From NCBI GenBank assembly GCA_037447605.1, contig CM074806.1, forward strand, positions 2,286,801 through 2,350,800: DNA of 64,000 nt, in the 5' to 3' direction. The notes below the pieces were generated by a model, which had not been told where the DNA came from, made no database searches, and saw nothing but the letters and a program-made list of their open reading frames with translations. Positions within the stretch are counted from its first letter, which is position 1; every line of letters starts with the position of its first letter. Of the stretch, positions 11,817 to 23,500 are shown in pieces. Source of the DNA: Zygnema circumcarinatum (taxonomy: Eukaryota; Streptophyta; Zygnematophyceae; Zygnematales; Zygnemataceae). The position numbers and the translations under genes were made by a program.

Positions 11817-14800
11817 CTATGCGCCACACGGATTTCCGTGCGGTCGTTTCAGTACCCGCTCTGCCCCCCCTCCATGTTCCGATCCCTTCGGGGCCGGAAC
11901 GGACCTCTGCGCGGACTCAAAATTTGGCGAATCAGTTCCCGTATCTTCCACGTCACCTGCCAGCATAGCATCCTCTGATTGCCCACCGACCTTCGAGCTG
12001 GCGCTCCCCGATTGGCCGCTCGCATCTCCCTCGCATCCCATTGGCCCGAGATGGTCCCGCGCCGCGGCGCGCAATCCCGCGTGAGATCCTGCGTATCCCG
12101 GCGGCGAATGGCGCGCCGCCAGGTGTCCCGCCGCGACGACGGGGGGCGGACACGTGGCGCCGTTGCGCGGAGGGTCGAAGGCGAGCGGGAGGTACTCCGC
12201 CGTGTCGCACGCGAACCGCGAGTTGCGGAAGTGCTCCTCCAGCGCCGCGCGGCCCTGCCGCCCGCGCACATGGAACCACGCAGCCAGTTAGTTACACGGC
12301 GGACCGCATTTCTGCAACAGGACAGGCATTTGGCGCATGGAACGAGGGTGGTGTACCTGCACGCGCGCGTACGTGACCTGGCACACTTTGCGCGAGTTGA
12401 AGGCCTCCCACTGCTGCGCGTGGAAGGCGCGGTAGAGCCGCCGAGTCGCCGCCACGCTCGTGAAGTTCACGAAGGCGTACCCCAGATTGCACCGATTCCT
12501 GCATCATCATCATCCTCACGCCCAGCCCTAATCAATGCATGCATCACTAATGTGCCGCGATGCACGCATTGGCCACACCACAGCAGATGGCGGGCGGCAG
12601 GAAGGACGAAAGGGGGGGGGGGGGAGGAAGAGGGGGCGAGGGGTCGCGGAGCTGACTTGAAGTCGATGGGCAGGTAAACGAAGTCGTAGGCCGACTGCGG
12701 CTCCGAGTCGTCGTCCTGAATGGCGCTGTTGACGCGCAGGCAGTGCTGGTCGAGCAGCGCGAGCAGCATGCCTTGGCTGTACTTGTTGGGGATGTTCTTC
12801 ACCATGAGAGTGGTGCGCGCGGCCCCCCCGCTCGCCTCCGCACTCTCCTCGTCGAAGGCGTACTGCGCCGCCGCAGCCTTTGCTCCCACGCCGCCCTTGA
12901 ATCCGCCGTTGCTGCTCGCTATGATCCGAACGCCACGTGGCGAAATCTGCTCCCCCCCTCCATGGCCGTTCCTATGCTCCCTTCCTAAGTACTCCGCCCC
13001 TCCTTCCAGGTCATACCCCGCCTTCCGCCTGCCCTTGTCTCCTAGTGCGCCCCTGCCCCCTCCGTAGCCTCCCCCTCCCACTCCCCCTCTGCCCCTCCCC
13101 CCCCCACCCCCATTCACACCCCTCCCGCCAACTCTTGCCCCTCCATGCTGCCCCCCTCCCATGCCCCCATTCCAGGGGTGCAGACTGCGCCCTCCCTGAC
13201 CTCTCCCATTCATGCCACCGTCTCCAACACTTTGAGGATGCGGAAAGCCCCCCTGAATGGGCCCATAGCCGGCCCACATGAAGCTGTGGGCCGGCGGATG
13301 GCCCATGGGCGCTGCTCCATCATGTCCCCCCGGCCATGCCATGATGCCGTACATGGGATGCAGCATGGGCTGCCTCAGCACCTGCTGCTGCTGCTGCTGC
13401 TGCTGCTGCCTGCCCTCCCTGAGCCTCCTTGCGAGTCCCCCCGGGCGCGAGAACTCGACCTTGACCCTGCGGCCCGCGAGCGGGCGGCCGTCCATTGCCT
13501 GGAGGGCGCGGGCCGCGTCGCGCACGTCGAAGAACTCCACGAACTTGTGCTGCTTCTTCAAGGGGGTCTCGCGGACCTCCTTCACGGGGCCTGCAGGGAG
13601 GCAGGCAGGCAGGCAGGCAGGGACAGGGGGGAGGTGAGCTTCAGGTTATCGGAGAGTTTTAAGGCAAATCTGCAATACAATTGAGGGTTTCGTTTGCAGT
13701 ACAAATCCCGTGGCAGAGGGTAGTTCAGTGAAGTTGGAGTAGAAGGTCATGTTCAGAAAAACTATATTTCAGTGATGACCTTCTGTATGGCATTCTATTG
13801 ACTCATTATTTGTAGTTATGCATCTGATGTACTTCACCTCATGCGCACCCTCTTTTGCCTCTCACACTCTCCCTCCCCCTGTCTACCTCTCCATTTTCCT
13901 CTCTCCTCCCTCTCTCCTCTCCAGCCCTCCCACCTCTCCCTCCTCGCTTTCCTTCTCACTCGCCTTCCCCCCTCCTCCTCGTCCCCTCTCCCCTTTCTCC
14001 CTCGTCCCCTCTCCCCTTTCTCCCTCGTCCCCTCCCTCCCCTTCTCTCCCACCTCGAAACAATCTCGAAATTGACATTCCCTCCTGATAAACTACTCGAT
14101 AACCCAGCCTTGTCTCTGGCCTCCTGGCGAGCCCCCCCCCCCCTCCCGTTCCCTCGCACCTACCGTGCACTTCAAAGGCCGCCCTGAGGTCCTCCAGAGG
14201 CGTCCCCGGGTCGAGGTTGAAAACCACGAGCGTGCCCTGATTGTGCGCGCCCTCTCCCTCTCCCTCTCCCTCTCCCTCGCCCGGCGGCGCTGTGCCGCTA
14301 AACTGCGCCCACACAGCGCAGCCGCCGACCAGGCCTCGCCCGCCCCCGCGCCTCCTCCCGCCTCCTCCTTTCACGTTCCCTCTTTCACCTTCGCCTTCAC
14401 CTTCGGCTTCGGCTTCAGCTTCTGGCAGGGTACACGACTCCGCTGTTGCGTCTCCATTCATCGGCCCAGTGTGAGGGCATTGAGAAGCAGCCCCATTCTC
14501 GTCTGTGTCCTGTTGCAGCAGCAGACCTCATCTGCCAGTCAGGACAGTCGCAAGGACTCTAGGCTTCCAGCATTTTCACGGTTGCAAAGGGAGGAAAAGG
14601 AAGAACCGTGGATTAGACGTGAAAGATTATTTTCCGGAGGAGGTGATGGAGGGAAAACGAAAGCTGTGTTCCCTACAGTGGATGCTGCCTACCTTGACGT
14701 GTGCGGCCTCCTCTCCCTCTCCCTCTCCCTCTCCCACTCCCTCTCCCTCTCCCTCTCCCTTTCCCTCGCCCTCTCCCTCTCCCTCACCCTCACCCACTCT

Positions 14801-17613
14801 CACTCTCACTCTCACTCCCACTCCCACTCCCACTCCCTCTCCCTCTTCCTCTTCTTCTTCTTCTTCCTCTCCCTCTCCCTCTCCCTCTCCCTCTCCCTCT
14901 CCCTCTCCCTCTTCCTCTCCCTTCCCCGCCCCCTGGAACGCGCTCTGCAGTGCGCGCAGCGCCGCCTGCGCGTGGCGGAGGTCGAAGAAGTGGACCACCG
15001 CCTGACCCTCCGCGCGCGCCCCGCCGCTCAGGGCCCTGCCACGTGTCCACCCCCCGGTCGGGCCTGTCAGCCTTCGCATCCCCCACTGCTGCAGGGAGAG
15101 GGAGCTATGGCGGCCAAGGGAGGCAGAGGCAGGCCACTACCACACGCGCAGAAGCTCAAGGGAAACTTCTTTCTCTTCTATAAGTGAGGATGGGGATAGG
15201 GTAGTCAAAATACGGAGCGCGGAAAGGTCTATCTTGCTGAGGATTTCTATGCATCGGAATTTGAGGGTTCGAGCCTAAAATTCATCTGGATCTGGTTTGA
15301 ACCTGACAGCGCACACGGAGCGTTCTGATGCGACCAGACCAAAAAGGACCAAAAAGGACCAAAGAAAATTCCGGCAATCCAAACTAGAATCTGTGTAACC
15401 CTGCGCTAGTAGACCTTGTTGGAGAGCACCAGGCTCGACATGTGTCTGGGTAGTCAACATTTGGGTGGGGCTTTGATTCAAGAAAGGATGAGGAGGTTTG
15501 GCACTAACTTATGCTCCTGTTAATCTTAAGTAGGCATCCCAAAACCCCATCCTGCTGACATGGAAGCTTACAATTTCAAGGATTATCCTTTTCACCTCTT
15601 GTCGCGAATTAAAAACCAAAAAGGTGTGGGAAATACCGGCCGTTTCTTAAGCTCAGTCAGTTTGTGACAAGTCACGTTGGATTTCTGCTTGCTTGGGAAA
15701 TGGTAAAAAATGTCCATGGACTACACCTTCACCATCTATCACAATGAGAGAAAAAAAATGTGAACCTTGAAGGTTGCCCAATGTGAATTAAACTTTTCCT
15801 ACTCCATTGACGGAAACGGAGCCCATTCTCAAACGCGGAAACATAAATAAAAAACATCTAGATAGATTCCAGGTCTGTCCCCCTAATCTGCAATGGAAGA
15901 AATTCTTGAAGAGATTTTAGGGGGAAGATGGAGAGAAGACATCGACAAACAATGGAGCAAAAATCTGTCTGAGCGAAACTGCCTCAAAACGGAAATGCAT
16001 ACGCTTGTTGCCTGAAGCCGCTCGAGTTCAAGAAAGAACAGCGGCGGACAGAAAAGGAAAAGCAGCTGCTAACACTTCAATAATTCACATTGCCAGCGTG
16101 GGACATCGAGCTGCAAAAACCACACTGTTTGGAGAACGGTTCAACCATGGTTAACGTGGAACACCTGCAGCAAATGGTTGACTCGCTCATCTCTAGAGGC
16201 AACCACTCGGGTTCCTTTAGCACAACAAGCCAGCGATTGTCGACACATTTCACTTCCTACCGATGAAATTTCCTTCCGCGTCTGCACACACAAACACACG
16301 GCAAATCCAGAAACTGGCCGGGAAGTAAGAAAGTACCTGACCGGGCCCCATCGCTCCAAATCTTTCTTCAGTTCTGCGTCGCTCAGTTCCAGAGGCACTC
16401 CCGTCAGCAGAAGCGCCCGCGACACGTGGTCCCTCGACGCGACAGGTGGCGCTCCTCCATTGGCCGATCCCGCAGAATCGAAGGGCTGACCGACGCCAAA
16501 GGCTGCCCTGGGCGGCGGCCCCCCCATGTGATGCATGCCCTGCGGTGACATCATGGGTGCAGAGAGCGCTGCATGCATGAGTTCCGGAGAGCCCATATGC
16601 ATTCCCTCCCAAGGGGGGGAGGAGGAGCTGCCCATTGCAGGGAAGCCCATGACACCTGCGCCTCCGCTGTACATGGGCATGACCGTTGACGAGTACAACT
16701 CGCCCGAGCTGTACATGACAGCCGCCATATCTTGGGGGTATGCAAGGTGGGGGTCCATGAACGCGAGGTGGGAGGGAATGATGAAGGGAGGAGGGAGATG
16801 TGGGGAGGCGGAAGGAGAAGGAGAGGGCGTAAACTCCCGAGCGTGAGGGTCTAAGTGAGGCAGGTCATGCGAGGGGAGAACTAGTGGGAGAGACATGCGG
16901 TGCATGCTCACGTTAGAACCGAAGCGCACGTCCATCATGCTCTGTCCCTGAAAAGGCATGCCATTCACATACGCGATGGGGCTTCCATGGCGGTCTGTTC
17001 CGTTGCTGTAGACTCCACTCTCTATGCATTCCCTCTCCCCTACCTCCGCAGTCTCTCTATACCCCACTCTCTCGTCCGTGTACCCCTGCCCTTCACTCCT
17101 CTCCCTTCCTTCAGCTCTCCATGCAGCGTTTGCTACTTCAATCCCCCCTTCCTCTCCCTCTCCCTCTCCCTCTAACTCTAACCGCTGCTCCCCTCCTGCA
17201 GGACCGCAGTTTTCTTTCCCCAACGTGAGTGCGGCGGTTTCTTCTTCTCTCAACTCTCCTCTCTCCTTCCCTTCTCCATTGCTACCACTGTCTCCGCCGT
17301 AGCTCTCCACCATTCCCTCTTTGCCAGGCTTGCCAGCTGCCGCCACTCCATTCGCCATTGCAAGCGGCCCTCTTTCATCCGCGCACTTCCTTGCACTGTG
17401 AGCGGCACCTTCAGGGACACCAGACATCAGTGGCGCCCTCGCAATCTTGAGCCCCTTCTCCACCCCTGCACCGAGGCTTTCACCTCCTCCGCTTCCCAGC
17501 CCCATTTTCAGAATTCCTGCATAGCCGAGACCTAACTTGCTCGGCAGAGCTTCTGAAGTGCTGTGCGGCGAGACCACCTGCACTTGTGCGACGGATATCT
17601 TCTTGCCCCCCAT
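11817..17613 (-). CDS. TERMINAL EAR1-like / Mei2-like RNA-binding protein, six exons
   Basis: Exons are 17613-16337, 15104-14693, 14509-14164, 13590-12657, 12498-12357 and 12254-11817. All phases agree and give about 1182 aa. RRM1 starts [20 protein letters not shown] and ends [20 protein letters not shown]2 is [20 protein letters not shown]...[20 protein letters not shown]. The diagnostic Mei2 RRM3 reads [34 protein letters not shown] and [17 protein letters not shown], then [28 protein letters not shown] proteins control leaf initiation and stem-cell fate in land plants (maize te1, rice PLA2). Compared with the usual 500-700 aa, this one has a long Met/Pro/Gly N-domain, a Glu/Gly/Val/Arg repeat linker between RRM1 and RRM2 (exon 2, from CT-rich DNA), a Gln run and a Gly-rich stretch before RRM3. 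Assignment to TEL rather than AML rests on overall similarity. Confidence 0.88.
13377..13409 (-). repeat. CAG/CTG microsatellite coding poly-Gln
   Basis: A run of about nine CTG triplets on the plus strand (CAG on the coding strand) encodes nine glutamines between RRM2 and RRM3 of the TEL protein. Confidence 0.9.
14703..14931. repeat. CTCCCT/CACTCC hexamer array inside a TEL exon
   Basis: About 230 bp of pyrimidine-only plus strand is built from CTCCCT units with blocks of CTCACT, CCCACT and CTTCTT. On the coding strand it reads as Glu-Gly dipeptides with Val-Gly and Val-Arg blocks. It lies wholly inside exon 2, whose length (412 nt) keeps the reading frame. Confidence 0.85.
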
Positions 17614-18840
17614 GGCCTGCCTCTCCCTCCTCCCAAAACGTCCCTCTGCAGAACGTCTTCACTCTGCAGCAGCTGCGCCGCTTCCACCCTATGCATGCGT
17701 TCCCTCTGCCTCCCTCCCTCCCTCCCTCCCTCCCTCCCTCCCTCCCTCCCTCCCCCTTCACCCGCAGAGGAGCCCCCTTCCCTCCCTCCCCTCACTACAG
17801 GCAGCTGCTCGCTCTCCGCCGATGTGAGTCTGCCACGTGGTTTACCGCGCTCCCAGCGCTTGCTTGCGCCGAGCGACGCCACGTGTCGCCCTGCCAGTCC
17901 CTCCTCCCGGCCGCCTCCGCGCAGTGCAGTGCACCGCGAGCAGGGGCGGCGCTTCCTTCCCTCCCTCCCCCCGAGGCCGCCCCACTCTCGCTCGCGCTCC
18001 ATGCCGTCAGTTGCGACGGCGGCCGCCCGCAAAACCCTCGGACACCTCTCCGCCGTCCGATCGTCACCTCCGCCACGTGGCGCTGCCCGGCGGCCGCGAA
18101 TGTTCGTCGGCGATCCGGTCCGCCCGCCCGCGCCGCGTGGCGTAGGGCCCTTCCCGCGCAAGCCTGCACGCCCCGCCTGGCTCCGGCCGCCTTGGGGCCG
18201 TCGGATTACGACATCGGACGGCCGCCCGCCGCCGCCTGCAGGGGACCGCCTACGGGAAGTTGGCTGCCTGGATTCCACGCAACCCGATTTTGTTTGGAGG
18301 GGCCGGCGGCCAATGGCGCCATACGGACGGAGATTCCCGGATCTGGAGGGGAACCGCCAGCGTGGCGGTCCAAGGACTTCAGACGGCCAGCCAAAACGTT
18401 TCCAGCTGCCCGTCAGGCCCGGCGGGCTGTCCGGGCATCCATCGCGCGCCTCTCGGGCAGGATAAAAAAACTTTTGGCGGTCCTTGAAGGGGCGGCCTTT
18501 GGGAGTCGATTTTTGTCGCTTGCGGGGATCTGTCCGCCCTGCGGATGAGGTGGTCCCAAGCGGCGCGTGCTGACGCGGCGGGGCCCTCGCTGCGATTGGC
18601 GGCTGCTGACGTGGCAGGAAGCCGGGCCTGTCGGCCGCCGACACGGCACCTTCGTGGAGGCTTCGTCAGCGACCGCCGCTTGGCAGTCAGCGCGCGCTGC
18701 CGGGCCGGGGCTGCGCGCCACGTGGCGGCATCGTCCGGAGCGTGCAAGTGGCGGGCGTGGCACGCGCGCGCGTGCGGGGACGACGGGAGGGAAAGAGGAA
18801 GGGGGAGATGCCCGCCCGCCCGCTCTCTCGGACGCTGCCT
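17614..18840. promoter_or_regulatory. G-box-rich upstream region of TEL gene
   Basis: GC-rich DNA upstream of the TEL start. CACGTG or CACGTGG cores occur near 17836, 17879, 18073 and 18719, with further ACGTGG/ACGTGT near 18612. A TCCC tetramer run lies at 17703-17752, about 90-140 bp before the ATG. No TATA box stands out. The long overlapping open frames on both strands are a consequence of GC bias, and no gene is supported here. Confidence 0.4.
17703..17752. repeat. TCCC microsatellite in TEL 5' region
   Basis: About 12 perfect TCCC/CCCT units (GGGA on the TEL sense strand), probably within the 5' UTR or proximal promoter. Confidence 0.85.
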
Positions 18841-18841
18841 A

Positions 18842-19571
18842 TGCCAGGCCATGCCATGCCATGCCATGCCGGGCCATCCCATGCCAGGCCATCCCATGCC
18901 AGGCCATGCCATGCCAGGCTATGCCATGCCATGCCAGGCCATCCTATGCCAGGCCATGCCATGCCAGGCTATGCCATGCCAGGCCATGCCAGGCCATGCC
19001 AAACCATGCCAGGCCACCCCATGCCAGGCCATGCCATGCTAGGCCATGACATGTCATGCAAGCCATGCCATGCCATGCCATGCCATGCTAGGCCATGATA
19101 CTCCATTGGCACACCTAGTTGGACCATTGCAGAGCGTTTACAAGTACCGATCTGGGTGAGTTCACCGCGAACACAGAGATTGTTTCGCGGAGGTTTCAGG
19201 CCATGCCATGCCAGGCTATGCTATGCCAGGCCATGCCATGCTAGGCCATGACATGCCATGCAGGCCATGCCATGCCATGCCATGCTAGGCCATGACATGC
19301 CAGGCTATGCTATGCCAGGCCATGCCATGCCAGGCAATGCCATGCCAGGCCGTGCCATGCCAGGCCATGCCATGCCAGGCCGTGCCATGCCATGCCGGCC
19401 ATGCCATGCCATTCAGGCCATGCCATGCCATTCAGGCCATGCCATGCCATTCAGGCCATGCCATGCCAGGCTATGCTATGCCAGGCCAGGCTATGCTATG
19501 CCAGGCCATGCCATGCCAAGCCATGACATGCCATGCAGGACATGCCATGACATGCCATGCCATGGAGCGAG
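18842..19571. repeat. Pentamer satellite of ATGCC and AGGCC units
   Basis: About 730 bp built almost entirely of ATGCC, AGGCC and variants (ATGCT, ATCCC, ATTCA). They are arranged as higher-order 15-30 bp units, broken by about 100 bp of unique sequence at 19096-19197. Because the unit is 5 bp, all three frames on the plus strand stay open and read as Met-Pro-Gly-His-Ala-type repeats. I do not regard these frames as genes. No spacers or fixed-length direct repeats of CRISPR type are present. Confidence 0.9.
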
Positions 19572-20539
19572 GGGACGGGGCGCGGAGGCGCAGCGGCGGG
19601 TCGCCATCATTGCTTGCTGTTCATAATTTATATGTCGGATATCCAACAGTCAGAAATTGCTGCGTTGTGACACGTGGCGTAGCCAAACAAATTCTCGCAC
19701 GAGGCGATCCAATGGTCAGAAAAGAGTCCCGTGGGTGGCCAATCCAACGGACGAGGCTCCCACATCCCGCACGCGGCAACACGGCAGTAGCCTGTCCTCC
19801 CAAGTCCCAGGGCGCGAGGCACCATTCAGGCAACACCCGCCACATGGACACTCGGGGCACTGAATGACTCCTTCAGGCTCGACGGCTCCCCAGGAGAATG
19901 TTGAAGCTGTGCTGAGTTGAGTTGGCAAGCTGGCAGCAAATCACACAATGGCCCCATCTCACATATGCACAGTATCCATTGCAGACATCGACATCAGCGA
20001 GTGCGCATTCAGAGACGGACATTCAATCCTTCAATTTGTAAGATGTACAGAAGGAAGTTTTTTGCCACTGTGTTTGTAACTTCGAACAATGCAAACTGTA
20101 CACGTTTACTTCAGATGACTTCGATCAAATCTCCCAACTTTAACCAATAAATGGGTTGCAAGAACCTTACCAGCCCCTATCTCCCTCCAGCTTGAAACGT
20201 ATCATCTAAGTAAGACAGCAGGACAATAGCCTGAACTTAACTGCTCTGACCTCTTTCCTGGTCTTCTCCTCCTCGCCAACTTTACAGACGCACCGTCCCA
20301 TCAAATGTACACTGAGAACCCGACATGTTTACATAATATCTGACAATGAAGCTCTTAAACAGAAAGGAAGGGTTGGGAAAAAGGAAGAGGCAGAAAACCT
20401 GCCAGTAGATGGTGATACAGCACAGACACACTGACATAATAGCTCGCACTGCCATAAACACCATTAGTAAGGGACCTTTATGCGACACAAAATGCTGAGA
20501 GGGACGTTGATATGCCTAAGTCAAATTTGAAACTCCGGC
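19572..20539. other. Intergenic, 3' flank of BTB-pentapeptide gene
   Basis: Sequence between the satellite and the stop codon of the BTB-pentapeptide gene. A CACGTGGC box lies near 19670. Nothing else is supported. Confidence 0.5.
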
Positions 20540-23500
20540 TTATCGTATTGTCCCTTGTAGGTTTGCACCCCCCAAGTTTGCTCCTTCCAATATCTGTCGG
20601 TCAAAAGGAGCGAAACAGGTAGTGGATAAAATAAGCCGAGACATCCTTGAGAATCAAAAAGCATAACGAGGCAGACAGGCACTCCCTTGCAGTCTGCTTA
20701 AGTCACGACGAAAAAGAGCCGATTCAAATCAAGTTCCATCACCTTTGCGAGAGTAAATTTTCGCACTGACATTACGTCCAAGGACCATATCTGATTACAA
20801 TCGATAGTGAACGTTCCCCAGCAGGTATGGGTGGAGGGAGGCACTCACTGTGTCTCGAAGGTCAACGTCTCGCAGGTATGCGCGCTGCAGATTTGCGCCT
20901 TTCAAGTTGGCTCCGTTCAACGTTGCAGTCTGTCCATCAACTCCCCCCCAAACTGCAATAGGATGAAGAACTCCAAAGAATTGTCTCCTAAACGACAGAG
21001 AAGGCAATCTCGTCATTAAGTTGTTCTTGCCAATCCAGAGTCACCCTGAACAATGATAGGAAAAGGACTCGGAATATGACGGCAGGGAAAGATAAAGCAC
21101 AGAGGAGCAGGAAGGGACAACGGCGACATATTCGCACACCTTCAAATTTGCACCTTCCAGGTTGGCGCCTGACAAGTTAGCGTTGCTGAGGTCAGCGTTC
21201 TGTGGTAAGCCCCACACAGATCAGGTCAAGGGAAAGGAACAGGAGAGAAAGGATGACAGCGATTGGGAGAGAGAGACTGAAAATGGGAGGGACAAAGCGA
21301 AGGCGAATAATGGAAAGGAAGGGTTGGTAGATAGCCGAGTCTTGGCACTTAAAACCAGCAAGAATTGCGCTGCTACAGCAAAATCCTCAACAGCATCTAA
21401 ACAAGCAGAAAGAAATAGCTGGGAAATCAGTGAGTATACTGACCTGCAAGTGAGCTGAGCGCAGATCTGCTTCCACAAGACTTGCCCCCTCGAGACATGC
21501 GTCTGTGGAGAGCAGCGGCGTGGGAGGTGGTCAATATTCCACAGAGAGTTCAGTGCACCTCCCCATGAGAGGGCTTGCCTTGATGATGATCGGACTCAAC
21601 CACAGGAGAAGTTCTTCCATCTGCGGCTCGCTTAAAGCTGGGTATTGCTTGGTTTTAGTTAAGCGCGAGTGTGAAATATTGTAGGCTTTTCAGGTTCTTT
21701 AGGTTGTTGCATTGACCTCCCGGTTTTTCATATTAATGGATGCAAGTAAAGGACGCTCACCTTGCATGTTGGCAGATTGCAGCGACGTGCCAGCTAACAT
21801 CGCCCCACGAAGGCTTGCCTTTTCAAAATCACATCTGACCCAGAATGCTCGCGGTCCATGCTGTCATTGCAAGTCTAAGAGGAAACTACTTCCTAAGTGA
21901 CAATCCCATTATGTCCCCTATCTTCGCCAGTTGGAGTCAACCTTTTTGGCGACTGACATCCATAAAGAACTTTACAATACATACAGTCCTCGGACTACTA
22001 AAGCTTCAAGAAGAGATTCAAGTTCTCAAACATTCTTGGGAGACTTTAGAAAGGGTGGGCCAGGTCAATAGCATGATGAAAAAAATACGAATGGAAAACT
22101 GCCAGGCCATACAATGCTCAACCGTACATGGGAGGAAGAAAAAAAAGATTACTCATTCAGAAGTGCGTTGAGGAAGTTGGATTGATCTGCCTGTGCCTCC
22201 TGCACCAAAAACATTAAAAGCAAGTAGCCTCCATTAGAGCAAGTTGAGAGAAATGATTAAGCTACGGATGGTGAGAGGCATGAGGGACATAATGATAGGG
22301 GAGTGCAGCTCTGATGCAAAAATAGACAAAGTGACTCCCACTCCGAGGGTTACACTGCCCATGCGTATCTATATGTATTTTTTTTTGCCAAACGGTTAAA
22401 CGGAACACTACAATTCGACTTTAGAAGTTACAGATTAAGCAGTTGAATTTTGTGATTGGCCTAGAAAGGTCTAGAACCACATATAAGCAACCAGCCACCA
22501 TCTCCAAAAGCTTCAATGCAATGTGAACACAGTTTTCTCACCCTGAAAGAGGCTTTATGTAAACTTGCTCGAGAGAAAAAAGTACCAACAAGACGAGAGC
22601 AGCTGAAGTCAACTTTATTGAGGTCCTGCCCCCCTTAAGCAACCCAGGTCCAATCCGATACTCATCAGGTCTCTAAAAGTCCATTGTTCAGCAACGGGCA
22701 ACGTGGATACTTTTTTCATCGTCTTCGCGAGCCGCAAGACTACAATGTCACAACGTGGAGATTCCAATTGTCCCAAGCACAGGATAGAAATGATCCATCT
22801 CAAGTACGAGACTAAGAAACAAACACAATCAAGGCAAAACCTGAAATTAAAAAACAGTACTTTTGACTTTTTCCGACTTAGACTTTTGACTTTTGAGTTT
22901 TTTAGTCAAAGCTACAAAACAAGGAGAAAATACTCTAGAGTAGCATCAATGACATGCTGAACTTAATACTACTACACACAAAACAATCCCGACCTTGACC
23001 TGTCTCTCTGTCTTGTCAATGCCTTTCTATTGTCGAGATCACACGAGCGTCTCACCAGCCTCGAGAGATCGAGTCCACTCAAATTGACCCCGCGAAGACG
23101 CACACTCGCGTTCTGAAGGCATTTCACCACCTGTTGCAGCAACCCATCACAAAATCGCATTATCATCGCCGCCATGCAACCTGACAGCAAAGAAGTTCTG
23201 ATCACTCATAGCTACAAGCACGTGCGGCACAGACCCACACAATCTCTACCTGAGGCATGCACTAACAAACATGCCACCAGCCATCCGCGTGCGTACAACA
23301 AATAAATTCTAAAAGCCTTCTAGCTAATCTGCTTCTTCCCAAGGGCTCAGCAGCGAAAGTACCTCTTTTCGAGTGAGCTCAGGCAAGTCTTCATCTTCAC
23401 TGTCTCTTCTAGTCGCTGCTGTTAAAGCATTCATAAACTCCTGCAGAAAGTTACCCAGCCAAGACCAGTCACTTGCAGTAAGGGGCTGCACTTCTGATTG

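Noticed and set aside
14165-15187. Plus-strand 340-codon Ser/Leu-rich open frame
   Set aside because: It is the complement of TEL exons 2 and 3; the Ser-Leu dipeptides come from the CTCCCT array, and TEL on the minus strand has matching splice phases and RRMs.
15262-15280. GGTTCGAGCC, tRNA T-loop-like word
   Set aside because: No acceptor, D or anticodon stems found around it; it lies in a TEL intron.
17532-18644. Long minus- and plus-strand open frames upstream of TEL
   Set aside because: Arg/Pro/Ala-rich frames on both strands in GC-rich DNA, with no domain and no splice logic.
18842-19571. CRISPR-like array
   Set aside because: No fixed repeat/spacer alternation; units are pure pentamers, in a plant nuclear context.
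18742-19867. Met-Pro-Gly-His-Ala repeat proteins
   Set aside because: All three forward frames are open because the DNA repeat unit is 5 bp; this is satellite DNA.
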